Origin: Nannochloropsis oceanica
Taxonomy: Eukaryota; Sar; Eustigmatophyceae; Eustigmatales; Monodopsidaceae
Reading direction: 5' to 3'
Length of the DNA: 64,000 bases
Assembly: GCA_004519485.1 (NCBI GenBank)
Contig: CP038114.1
Span: 372,001-436,000, forward strand
Shown: positions 10,237-20,115 of the stretch, piece by piece
How positions within the stretch are numbered: the first letter of the stretch is position 1
Layout of the letters: each line of letters opens with the position of its first letter
Notes under the pieces: generated by a model
The model's database searches: none
What the model was told of the DNA's origin: nothing
What the model saw: only the letters and a program-made list of their open reading frames with translations
Translations under genes and position numbers: made by a program

Positions 10237-11073
10237 TTAGGCCGTGTATGTGAATTTGGAGACCCACGTGCTCGACTCGAAGTGCTGGAGTTCCATGGTA
10301 TCATCAGAACTGTTGAGCTGGAGGCGCCACTTCTTGCCAAAATTAATCGATGTCGAGTCCATCTTAGTAAAAATGTTGGCATCAGCCACGGAGCTCGAAA
10401 TAAAATGACCATCCGTCACCATCCTGGCACTGTCTGTAGCAGACGGGCCCTTGGGAATAATATCAATGTTAGGCTGCCACGCCCCGAATAAAGAATTGTA
10501 GACCAGTTCAGGACGAGTGGCAATCATACCACCCCCAGCCCCAATCGTGATCCCAGGCCCATGAAGATTTGCCAGGTCGTCGACTTCCAGGAAACCCAAT
10601 TCAATGTTCTTGTCCCCCACCTGCACAATGTTGGACTCAATGCGCGTGTTGGTCGTGATACCCCTGATATCAAGGTCTCCAAACAAGGTGATGGTGGTCA
10701 GACTCACTTCCCTTCCAAAGATCATCGAAACCACCACGGAAATATTGCCAGCCACCATGAAGTTTCCTACCACGGAGGCCCATGATTTCGCCACCAAGGC
10801 AGTTTCTACCTGCCCCTCGGTAGCCGACAGGGTAGAGTCCCAAGCGCTGCCGTTATACGTGGAAATAGCAAAGGCACCACCGGTTTCGGTCGTACTCAGT
10901 GTGGTGTGAATGTTCCCAATGTGGACATTCGACACATTGGTCATGGCAAATCCATTCATGTCCAGACTACCGCCCACACTAACGGTGTCGCTAAGGGTCG
11001 TGGAACCAGTCACCGCCAAGCTGCCGCCGACAAGCGCGGAGCTTCGCATATCCGTGGGACCAAACACCGTCAA
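10237..11073 (-). CDS. Fibre-like structural protein of viral fossil
   Basis: An open frame of up to 278 codons is Gly/Ser/Thr/Val-rich, with alternating short beta-strand motifs of the kind SLAVTGSTTLSDTVSVGGSL followed by FAMTNVSNVHIGN. This repeated G-S-L-x-V / N-V pattern is typical of trimeric beta-structured fibre or tail proteins of phages and algal giant viruses. It lies opposite in strand to the VLTF3-like gene. Treated as part of the same viral fossil; it may be incomplete at its N-terminus. No enzymatic domain visible. Confidence 0.55.
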   Translation of the reverse strand: MTVFGPTDMRSSALVGGSLAVTGSTTLSDTVSVGGSLDMNGFAMTNVSNVHIGNIHTTLSTTETGGAFAISTYNGSAWDSTLSATEGQVETALVAKSWASVVGNFMVAGNISVVVSMIFGREVSLTTITLFGDLDIRGITTNTRIESNIVQVGDKNIELGFLEVDDLANLHGPGITIGAGGGMIATRPELVYNSLFGAWQPNIDIIPKGPSATDSARMVTDGHFISSSVADANIFTKMDSTSINFGKKWRLQLNSSDDTMELQHFESSTWVSKFTYTA

Positions 11074-11271
11074 GGACGTGGCCGTACTGACGTCCTACGC
11101 TCACGTCGACGCCCTGCATAAGGACGTTCCCATTGATAGTCGTATCCGTGAAAATCTCGAAAGTGTCCTGTGACGCCACGGTCGTAGAGGACCACATATT
11201 TCCTTCCTCTGGCTGGCAATAGCACCGGTGGAAGGGAGGGGGGGAGGAGGGGAGGAGGAGGCGGAGGGGGA

Positions 11272-11640
11272 CTACAGAGATGCGTCGGGTTTCATAATTG
11301 AAAGCGAATCAAGGAGGGGAAGAAAATCAGTACGAGACGGAGGATGAGGAGTACAACTAAGACGTTTGTGGCCCGTGAGTACAGAAGAGCACGAAAATGA
11401 CACACGACGAGTCCAAAGGCAGACATGCAAGAAACGATGAAAGGACGGGAGAATCAACGAGAACAACGGGGAGAGAAAAGGGGCACATTCCAAGGAGAGA
11501 ACCACAGACAGAGACAGAGAGAGACGGCGAAGGCCATGCGGCATGAGGGGGCAAGAAAAAGAACCAGCTTGCGCTACTCGACTTTAGTACGCTGGTCTTT
11601 TCCTCGTCGCCTGCCATGTCTCAACGCCAACGCCCCATCT
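11272..11640 (+). repeat. Deleted remnant of 3.5-kb array unit
   Basis: 11272-11317 matches the start of exon 3 of the array gene (unit position about 1234-1279). The sequence then jumps to unit position about 2067 in the last exon, deleting about 790 bp at a short shared GGGGAAGA-like junction, and follows the unit to 11640. A more divergent continuation to about 11770 still aligns with unit 2390-2560 (TATTCACCTCACACGAC against TATTCACTTCATACGAC). This marks the right border of the array. Confidence 0.85.
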
Positions 11641-11890
11641 TAAGAACACCAAGCACAACCCCAGAAACATTTCTTGATGAAGAACAAAGAGAGAGGAGGG
11701 AAGCTCATCATGGTATTCACCTCACACGACTTCATAGGAGGGTAGAGCGATTAACACAAAAAAAAAAGAGGGGAAGGAACATCTTATTGCAAAGAGGACC
11801 TAATATCCTTGCCTTTTTCCTTGATGATAGACATACTCTCGCCCTAATTTCCCCCTCCTCTCTCTCACTCCATAACTCTTTCCTTTTCCC

Positions 11891-14800
11891 TTACAAAGAA
11901 GGAAACTCTTTGATTCCCTCCAAGTAGTCATCCACTTCCGAAAAAGAAGACACTCTGGCGAACCCCTTGCCCAACTCTTTATCAATCGGCGCATTCCCAG
12001 GCCTTACACTCAACAAGACCCTCATGCCTGCCTTCCGTGCCGCCACCGCCTCTTCTACTACATCCGTCAAAAACAAAACCTCCTCCATCCCCCCCACACC
12101 CAGCGATAGTCCAATCTCCCTGTAACTCCTCTCCTCCCTCTTCCCCCCCACCGTCGTATCAAAGTAACAATTCAGGTACTCCCTCAAATCCCCTCCTATG
12201 GCCGTGTACCCGAGCAAAAGCCGTTGCGCCTCCCTCGAACCACTGGAATACATCGCCAACTTGAATCCCGCCATCCCTCCATCCCTTCCTCCCTTCCCTC
12301 GCGACCACCGCCGCAACGCCTCAGGGACATCCTCGTAGACATGAGAAAGAATTTCTCCCTTTTCATACCCCGCCCTCCAGATGTGCCCCTGCAGCTGCTT
12401 CAAGGCCGTCGTCTTCCTATCCTTCCCCATCTGCCACTCGACATTTCGGACTACCGCCTCGACTACCTTCTCAGTCCCTTCCGCGGTTTCATCCCCTTCT
12501 GGAATCATTGGCACCTCCGTCCCTCCCTCCCCCTGCGAGTCCACCATGGCTTGCACCCGCAATGCGGCAAGGTCCAGTAACATTTCAGGATCCTTTTGCA
12601 ATAATTTTTCTCGGACATGCGCACCTACAGCGGACTTGGCGTAGGGGAACAAGGTGTCATGCACAAACGAAATGGATGTTGTTGTCCCTTCAATGTCCAT
12701 CAACACGTGCTTGATCGCCCTCCCTCCCGCCCTCCCTCCCGCCCTCCCTCCCTCCTTCACTTGACTTGTACAGTGAAGACAGTGGTCGTTCACCATTATC
12801 CCACCCTCCCCTCCTCCTCCTCCTCCGCTGCAACACCCCATCCCCGCGATCGCCTCCTTTGCCTCCCTCTCACGACTTGGAAACAATTCCCGCGACGAAA
12901 ATGGGAGAGATTGTACACCATCATCGTTCCCACAAGAAAGAGCAGGAGGGGTCGTGTAATCAAGTCCGAGTCGATGCATCTCTACTGCTAATCTAAACAA
13001 ATAATGATAACACTCTGCTTGGGTTTTGGCTTGCATCCAGGTCGAGCCCCAGATATAAATGCCGTGCCTTCGCACCAAGACAGCAGTCGCTTCCGGGTAT
13101 TTTCTGATGGCTTCTCCAAGAGAGTCGGCGAGGTCCGCCTCATGGGGGGTGTTTTCAATGATGGGAATAACGAGGGTAGAGCGGTACCCGTGCCCAGCAA
13201 TACCCTTAATCATTTCTTGGTGTGTCATGCGGAATTCAGTGGCATGCTCGCCTTGGAGAAGGGTGGCCAGGACACAGTCCATGCCATGGGAGTGGATAAC
13301 GGCACCTACAGGGGAAGGACGGAATGAGGGGGGGAGGGAGGGAAATAGGGTTGAGTGGGTGTCGTGCTCGTCCAGGATAACTTCGGTCGTTCTCGTGTGG
13401 ATTTCACTGAGAGCACCTCGAAGAGGAAAGAAGGAAGAAGGGAGGGAGGGAGGGAGGGAAGGACGACGACACGAATCAGGGAATTGTAGTCTGAAGAGAC
13501 CCCAGCATGGGAAGAATGACTCGGGCTTCACGGATTGTCATCATTTGCGTATCGTCGTCTTCCTTTCTAATCCTCTCTATTCCTTTATCTTTCTCTTTTT
13601 GTAAATTGCAGGCATCTGGCAAAGGGATTTCAAGAAGTATACGCCCCCTCTCCTTCCTCCCTCTCCCTTCCTTCCATCCTTCCTAACTCAAAAATTTAAG
13701 GAAAATGGGCTTACCAGCATTGCGTATACGGTAGGAGTGGAAGAAAAGAGGGGCGCATGCCGTGAGCTTCAGACGAGCTCGACCGGGCTTGGATTCAGGG
13801 GGCGCATAGAGCTGGTTTCCGCTGTGGGATGTGAAGGTGTAGGGTGTGGAATGTGTGTGGGCAGTGAGTGTATAGGTATGGACTTGGATGGAGGGGGGGG
13901 GGGAATGACAAACAGAAGATATCGAATGAATAAATTCATAGGTGAATGAGTACACTCAATTATTGAATATAATAAATCAATCAATGAATGCACATTCTTA
14001 CCTCATATCGAGCACATACAGCTCCTCGGGCAAGATCCGCTCTTTCTGCACACCCGACGGTGTCATGTACACCCGGTTCCCATGCCGAATGCTAATGCTT
14101 CCCCCAGTGCCTGTTACCCATCCCAACTCGTAGAACTGCCGGCACAAATCTACAATCAATTGTTGCATTCCCCCTCCCTCCTTCCCTGCCTCCTCCTTCC
14201 TCAGGCTCGCCAGGCGTTGCTCGTCGTCGCGGGAAGAAAAACGATAAATCTTGACGAAATGAGACTCCTTTCCATTGCTGGTGCTGCTACTGCTGCCGCT
14301 GGTACTGCTGCTGCTGCTCTTCGTCCGCCGTTCCAGCACCACATAGGGTTCCTCGGAAGGAAGGACAAGACGACGCCACATACCATTAGGCAAGATCAAG
14401 GCATCTTTCTTACTTAAGGCAATGCGGATCCAAGCATCAGCACTATCGCGGACATCAATGTACACACGCCCGTCGGAGAGATAAAAGTACTCTTGTCCGT
14501 TGCTGTCTTGGAGACAGTGCTCGCGGCCGAGTTCCTGAGCAATGATTGGCGGGTTTGGTGAATTGGGAGAAGAGTCAGTGAGTGGAGAGACAAATGTGAC
14601 AGGTAGTGGGTGCTTCGAATATTTTTCTCGACAGCGCCCTGGTTTACTGGATCCTTTATCACTAGCGGAGGCGTTGGCATTGATGCATGAATGTGGAGGG
14701 GAGGTCATGATGTTGCCTGAACCAATCCACATTTTCCCGCACCTACCCGACCCTAGACTCACCTTCACCGTCTCCGCAAACGCCACGCCAAGGTGCTCCT

Positions 14801-14945
14801 CACTCAATTCCATTGTTTCCCCCACCACTGCCTCCATCCCCGTCGTGGCCAAAGCCTCTTTTGCTGGCCCCACGCATGCTCCCAACTCCTGTAAGATGGC
14901 AGCCGTGCATTCTTGTTCGGGATCGCTCAGGAACCACGCCCGCAT
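11891..14945 (-). CDS. ARD-like + MtnB + MtnC methionine-salvage fusion
   Basis: Four exons on the minus strand: 14945-14763, 14534-14002, 13821-13715 and 13305-11891; phases agree, 745 aa. Residues about 1-140 resemble acireductone dioxygenase (MRAWFL start, [23 protein letters not shown]). The family's metal ligands seem lost: the HxHxxEE region reads [10 protein letters not shown] and the last His is Arg. Next comes an MtnB aldolase-II domain, methylthioribulose-1-phosphate dehydratase, with zinc motif [16 protein letters not shown] and RRHGIYIWG. The C-terminus is MtnC, an HAD enolase-phosphatase with [16 protein letters not shown] and FLTDVVEE. MtnB-MtnC fusions (DEP1) are known in plants. 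All three domains belong to the methionine-salvage (Yang) cycle, presumably cytosolic. A Gly-rich linker with [10 protein letters not shown] joins MtnB to MtnC. Confidence 0.88.
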
Positions 14946-15455
14946 TTTTTCCCCAAGGGAATAACAGGTGACTTTCTGTTCATTTTAATTTTGTTAGGGA
15001 TGGTTTTATGCATGGTATTGAGGGTGCTCGTAAGTCAAAGACACAAGTGGATAAGGTGAGATTCCTTCCCTGCCACGCCGCCGTTCGTTCACGGGTTGGT
15101 GATAACAACCGACAGGTACGAGAAGCAGCATGGAGTAATTTTAATTTAAGCAATGCATTCGATTCGCCGTTGAGGAAAACCATTTTTCCTCCACACGCAC
15201 GCGCCACACTACGACACACGCACCGTGGTCGTGCACCTTTTAAGAACTTGATAGCGGAATGTCAAGAATTTGTAGTCCGGTGTATTATTTCGTCCTGGCC
15301 TCCAAAATTATTTGGGACGCGCCGCACAATGCAATGGGCCGGTGTCTACTACTACGTTGCCAACGCTTGTTCTCCTGCCATCCCTTCTCACCAGCCCTTA
15401 CAAGATCGCACCCTCGAGACACAGTCCACAGCCAATAAAGAACAATTAAAACGCA
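14946..15455. other. Divergent intergenic promoter region
   Basis: 510 bp between the start of the methionine-salvage gene (minus) and the C2-domain gene (plus). No ORF of note. It should hold both promoters; I cannot point to a specific element. Confidence 0.6.
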
Positions 15456-15817
15456 ATGAGCAGCGGGGCCGGCGCAGGTGGCGGTCGGGTGGACAAGCGT
15501 TCGTCGTCATCTTCGTCCATGCTGGCGCGGGGCAAGGCGTTCTTGCGTAGCTTCTCAGGTGGGGACCAGCCTATCGTTGCAGATGCCGCTGGCGGCAGCA
15601 GTGGCGGCCAACCATCCCGTCAGCAGCTCTACCGCCAGCAGCCGCGTCTATCCGTCCCTCCCGCACCGACAATGGTGAATGGAGCAGCAGCTGCAGGAGG
15701 AAGAGCAAGGAAGAAAGGCATACTAGCTACCGTTGACTTCCCATGCACAGCAGCCGAATCAGCATCAGCAGGAAATACGTCTTCTTGCCATTCTTCTTCT
15801 GCATCTTCAGCGGCTTG

Positions 15818-15851
<34 letters not shown>

Positions 15852-16012
15852 TACAACCACGAGGGAGACCACCACCCCAACGACCAAGAGGAAGACGATG
15901 ATCCGTTTGCCGGGCCAATCAGAGTTAAGATCACCACACCTTCCCGTGGCGGCGAAGGGGAAGGAAGACTAGCTGCTTGGTTGGCCTCACCAAGGTTGCT
16001 GCTGTCTAGAGG

Positions 16013-16079
<67 letters not shown>

Positions 16080-17705
16080 GAGGAGGAATGGGAGGAAGGA
16101 GAGTGGGAGGGGGAGATAGATGTAGGAGAAATAGATTATGGAGAGGAAGAAGATGAGGAAGATGAGGATGAGGCGCCATTTGACCCCCGCAAGGCTCACG
16201 AAACCTTTATCTGGCGAGCGCTGCAAGGCTCGCCGGTGGTCGGAACTGGCAGCAACTCTGAATGTAGCAGCAGCAGCAGCACCAGTGCAACCACGTCCAC
16301 CCAATTTAGAAAGTCCCTGAAATGGGCCGATGAGGACGGGGGCGAGCTGAATTGTGTGCAGTACTTCGACAAGAACGCCGAGCCATCTCAGGTCCTCCGC
16401 ATGATGCTTGCTGCCGATGCCCGTGCGGAAGGCGCCCCTGGGAGTGGGCGAGCCGCCATGGGTCGGGATGACATTGTCAAGAATCTTGAGCCGTACCTGA
16501 AGCAATTAAAAGGCAACGTCCGGGAGGTCCAGCCGGTTAAACTCATGAGGAACGGTGAAACACGCGCGATACTGATAGCCGGGAGGGGGCCCGTGAGGAT
16601 GAGGGTGGGGGTAGGCATTGTGTGGATGGGCGGTCTAATCAAACACCTGAGAATGATTAAGAACCCCTCCGCCGAATTTTTAGAAGACGAGGCTCTCCGT
16701 TCCTCCCTCCCTCCCTCCCTGCCCCCTCCATCTGTGGTGGCTGCCGGACGCCCTATTCCTCCTCCTCTCCCTTCCCGCGGTGGGACAGCAGCACCATCAC
16801 CTTGCCACGAGCAGCACCACCCTTCCTCCCCTTCCTCCTCCTCGCCCCCCTTCACCACCCCCCGATCCACCGAATCCGAGCTCCTCCTCCTCTCCCCCCC
16901 CTACCTCATTCCTCGCCCTGCGTCCTTCCCTCCCCCCACCCTGACCGTTCAAGTCATATCAGCCCTCAATCTGAAGAGCTCGGCCCAATTGCCACGACCG
17001 GTCAATCCTTACGTAAAATTAAGGCTGGGAGGAAGGGAGGGAAGGACGAATGTGCTGACCAACACCAAGAACCCTGTGTGGGCGGGTACGAGGGAGGGCC
17101 TGCTTAGAGGAGTAGGAGTAGGAGGAAGAGGAGGAGGAGGAGGGGAGGGGGTAGGAGGAGGAGGGAATGTCTTCCGTTTTCCGGCCGAGGACCCAAATGC
17201 CTTGTTGAAGGTGACAGTGGGGGATTGGAAGCTAGGGAAAAACGTGTGGATTGCGCGCCTGGCCATTCCCCTGGCATCGATCGAAGTCTGCCCCCCCACC
17301 TCCGCCCTCCAGCCCTCCTTTAAGAGGCCAGGACGCGGCGGAGGACAAGGGGGGGGGGAGGACGTGATGGAGGGAGGGGTGACGAAGGAATTTCAATTGC
17401 GTCTGCGTGTGTCGAGATTCGGGACGAGGATCGAAAAGGAGGGGGTCAGCGAGGCCAAGTTAACGCTGAAATTAAAATATGAATTCTGGGAACGATCGTG
17501 GACCCTGGACGAGCTGAAAGCACGGGACGAAGAGAGGCTGAGGCAGGAGGAAGAGGAAGAGGAGGAGGAGGAGGAAAGGGGGAGGAGCGGAGGAGTGGCC
17601 GTGGCTGGAGGATGGAGGAGAGAGGGAGGAAAAGGAGGGAGGGGAAGAGGGAGGGAGGGGGCGTCGGCGGCGGCGGTGGCGTCGGCGGCATGTGTGATTG
17701 CATGA
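15456..17705 (+). CDS. C2-domain protein with polyQ tracts
   Basis: A single open frame of 749 codons. The N-terminal half is low complexity, with two glutamine runs encoded by pure CAG (about 15821-15850 and 16012-16077) and acidic stretches. Around residue 290 a conserved patch reads FRKSLKWADEDGGEL, similar to the PP1-docking KVxW/F-plus-ADE..G..L pattern of phosphatase-1 regulators. Residues about 487-680 look like a C2 domain: LTVQVISALNLKS, NPYVKLRLGG, NTKNPVW, ALLKVTVGDW, LAIPLASI. The C-terminus is Glu/Arg/Gly-rich. Likely role: phospholipid or protein docking, perhaps a phosphatase partner (inference). The start is the first ATG after an A-rich leader. CAG repeats probably vary in length. 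Confidence 0.7.
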
Positions 17706-18402
17706 GGGGGGAAGGGAGGGAGGGATGGAGAGAGGGCGGGAGATCGGGAGGTCGAGGAAGGATGTCGATAACGCAGTGCGACTTGGTTGGGAGGAAAGCG
17801 AAGGAAAGGAGGAGGGAGGAAGGGAGGGAGGTCGGGCTGGAGGAGGAGGAGGAGAAGGAGAAGGAGAAGAAGGAGGAGAAGAAGAAGGAGGAGGAGGAGG
17901 AGGAGGAGGAGGAGAAAGAGTGGCTGCAGGTGTTTTGTTCATGAGGGCTGGGTGTGATAGGTGTAGATGAGGTCGTAAGAATGATGAAGTGAAAATAATG
18001 ATACAGGAGGTGGATAGAAGAGAGATACGGACAGGAGCGGGAACACATTGAGAAAAGACCGTAGAGCGTATATGTATATGTTTAAGAAGAGAAAAGGAAG
18101 AAAATAGACAGAGAGCGGCCAAAATGAGAAGGGAACATGGAATGGATCGGAGAGGGAGGAGCATAAGGAAGGAAGAAGAGGGTGGAGACAATAACACTGA
18201 TGCTTGTACTCAAAGATACCTCGCAGCTTGAGTGCGGGTGATCAAGACTGGCAGAGGAATTCTGCTTTTGCGAAGGGGTTAATGTTGTTATTCTTTTTCT
18301 TCTTGATATTGTTCTTTTTGTTGTTGTTCTCGTCACTATTGCCCTATAACTCTCATACTTTCCTACTCCGCAGCCATAAATAAAATTTACGCTCCCCGTC
18401 CT
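17706..18402. other. Convergent intergenic region, purine-rich
   Basis: About 700 bp between two converging genes. It starts with GGA/GGGA/GAG repeats, then becomes A+T-richer (18000-18400) as expected for overlapping 3' regions. Long open frames here are artefacts of the purine bias. Confidence 0.6.
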
Positions 18403-19371
18403 CTACGCCACTTTCCCCCCTCCCTCCTTCACCCCCTCCCTTCCTCCTCTCAGCTTAATCAACCGATTGCTCTCCCGCGCCAAGTCACCCACCCCAACTC
18501 TCCCCCTCCCCACTACCCACCGTCTGACTCCCTCCATTTCCTCATCCTCTATTTCTATGTACTTCCCCCGGTCATCCACCACCCCCCTCAGCCTCCCCAT
18601 CCCTTCAAGCACCTCCAACCGTTCTACGACCACTTTTACAGGCAACTTAAACCGTGCACTCAACTCGTCAAGCAACACAACCTTTCTCTCCTTTATATAC
18701 AAAACAAAGGATGAGAGCAAATCCTCTTCCTCCATCTCCTCCTCTGCCGTACTCCCTTCTCCTTCCACCTGCATCATCGCTTTCCACATTTGAAATTCGG
18801 ACTCTTTTTCCTCCCGTTTTCTTCGTTTGGTCTTGGCCTCCTCGTCCTCCTCCGCCTCGTCCTCCTCCTCCCAGTCCTCTTCATCCTCCTTGGGTGCAGG
18901 AGAGGGCAGCCCGAGTAAATGTCTTCGTTCTCTCTCTTCTCGCGCTCGTCGCGTCTCTTCCTTCAATGCCCTCTTGTCCGCTTTAATTTTATCCTTTTTC
19001 CGTTGCCGCCGCTCTTCCGCTCCTTCCCCTCTACATTTCCCCTCGTCCCCCTCCCCCTCTTGTTCGTCGTCCTCCTCTCCTTCCCCGTCTTCCCACAAAG
19101 CTCTATGCCTCGCTCTTGCTGCATCGACTCCAACTCCTTCTCCGCGTCGTCGCCGCAACCCTCTTCCTCTTCCTCCTCTTCCTCCTCCTCCTCCTCCTCC
19201 TCCTCCTCCTCCTCCTCGCATTTGCAGCTGCTCTTGTTCCTCCTCTTCCCCTTCCTCTTCCTCAGGCATCGCTTCACCTGGACCCAACCATATCAATAAC
19301 CCGCCCACTATCAAAGCCAAGCCTGCCAAGCACACGACCAGGATGAAGATGTCCCCATCCCGCAGCGGCAT
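18403..19371 (-). CDS. DDRGK1: DDRGK1/UFBP1-like UFMylation factor
   Basis: 322 aa, single exon. I start at 19371 (MPLRDGDIFI) because this gives the family's N-terminal membrane anchor, FILVVCLAGLALIVGGLLIW. An acidic Glu/Gly stretch and a long charged coiled coil (EERRQRKKDKIK, REERERRHL) follow. The C-terminal winged-helix/PCI-like DDRGK domain contains LLSSFVLYIKERKVV, the LDELSARF segment, and the diagnostic VVDDRGKYIEI. The family is an ER-membrane adaptor for the UFL1 ligase in UFM1 conjugation, tied to ER-phagy and ribosome quality control. An upstream in-frame ATG (19557) would add a Pro-rich stretch before the anchor and is less likely. Confidence 0.9.
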   Translation of the reverse strand: MPLRDGDIFILVVCLAGLALIVGGLLIWLGPGEAMPEEEEGEEEEQEQLQMRGGGGGGGGGGGGRGGRGRGLRRRRGEGVGVDAARARHRALWEDGEGEEDDEQEGEGDEGKCRGEGAEERRQRKKDKIKADKRALKEETRRAREERERRHLLGLPSPAPKEDEEDWEEEDEAEEDEEAKTKRRKREEKESEFQMWKAMMQVEGEGSTAEEEMEEEDLLSSFVLYIKERKVVLLDELSARFKLPVKVVVERLEVLEGMGRLRGVVDDRGKYIEIEDEEMEGVRRWVVGRGRVGVGDLARESNRLIKLRGGREGVKEGGGKVA

Positions 19372-19640
19372 GGTGCAGGGTGCTGATTGGACAATGCGAA
19401 GGAAGAGAGGGGAAGGAGGAAAGGGGAAAGGCAATGGCAAGAATGTACGCACGTATCTTCCCTCCACTAGGCTGGCCCGTGGTCGTGCGGGTCTCCTCCT
19501 ATTTGGGAGGGAGGGAGGGAGGGGAGGGTGGGAGAGTGTGAAGGCCGTATGGAACAACGCAAATTCTTCAAGCCCGTCGTCATCTACATGTCATAATCTC
19601 CCTCCTCCTTCTATTCCGCCTTCTCACGCACACAACATTC

Positions 19641-19850
19641 ATGGCTCAACGCCCACAGGACGCATGGAAGATGCTCCCAGAAGTCTCAAGGAGGATGGCA
19701 AGGCCGAGGAGGGGATGCCTTCGTCAGGTACGTCTCATGTGCTATTTAGAAGGGGAGAAAGGGTGATGCGATGATGCTGTGCTTCTCCATCAGAGAGCTC
19801 CAGTGAACAGAGGAAATGTCCCCTGTTGGCACATGTCACTACGTGGATAG
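19641..19850 (+). CDS. Small two-exon ORF candidate, 47 aa
   Basis: ATG at 19641 opens a basic reading frame (MAQRPQDAWKMLPE...) to a GTACGT donor at 19728. A CAG acceptor at 19793 joins in phase to 19794-19850, ending at TAG. The product would be 47 aa, Arg-rich and without a recognised domain. It may be a real small protein, an upstream ORF or the leader of the large gene at 20116, with which it does not join in frame. Confidence 0.3.
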
Positions 19851-20115
19851 GGCTTTGCTGAGTACGCAATGGACTCCGGAATGAAAGGGAGGAGCAAGAC
19901 AGTGACTGCTCGCTCGTTTGTCGGGGGTTGGACGTCTCGTCGTCCTGCCGCCCATATAGGGAGAGGGAAGGCGGGCGTCTTTTCCTGGCTCGACTCCAAC
20001 AAACACGAGTACCACAAATCGAATCCTAAATCCTTCCCTTCCACACGACCCATACACAGCATTCAGCTTTCTTGCCTCTTCCTCCTCCTTGTCATCCTCC
20101 TTGCCCAACAGCCAC

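Larger units (their letters stand above)
8456..11220. mobile_element. Endogenous viral fossil (giant-virus-like)
   Basis: A block of non-host character replaces the middle of array copy 3. It is richer in A+T than the surroundings and intron-poor. It carries a VLTF3-like gene, the poxvirus-type late transcription factor found in Nucleocytoviricota and some related large DNA viruses, then an unknown gene with a duplicated tail, and on the opposite strand a fibre-like structural protein. It looks like a broken fragment of a much larger genome: at least two breaks, no capsid, packaging or integrase gene, and no end repeats. Because it sits inside a still-recognisable array copy it is probably young on the scale of the array. 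Confidence 0.7.

Noticed and set aside
17446-18197. Long Ser/Pro/Leu-rich open frames on the minus strand
   Set aside because: Complement of purine-rich coding and intergenic repeats; stop codons are rare there because of base bias.
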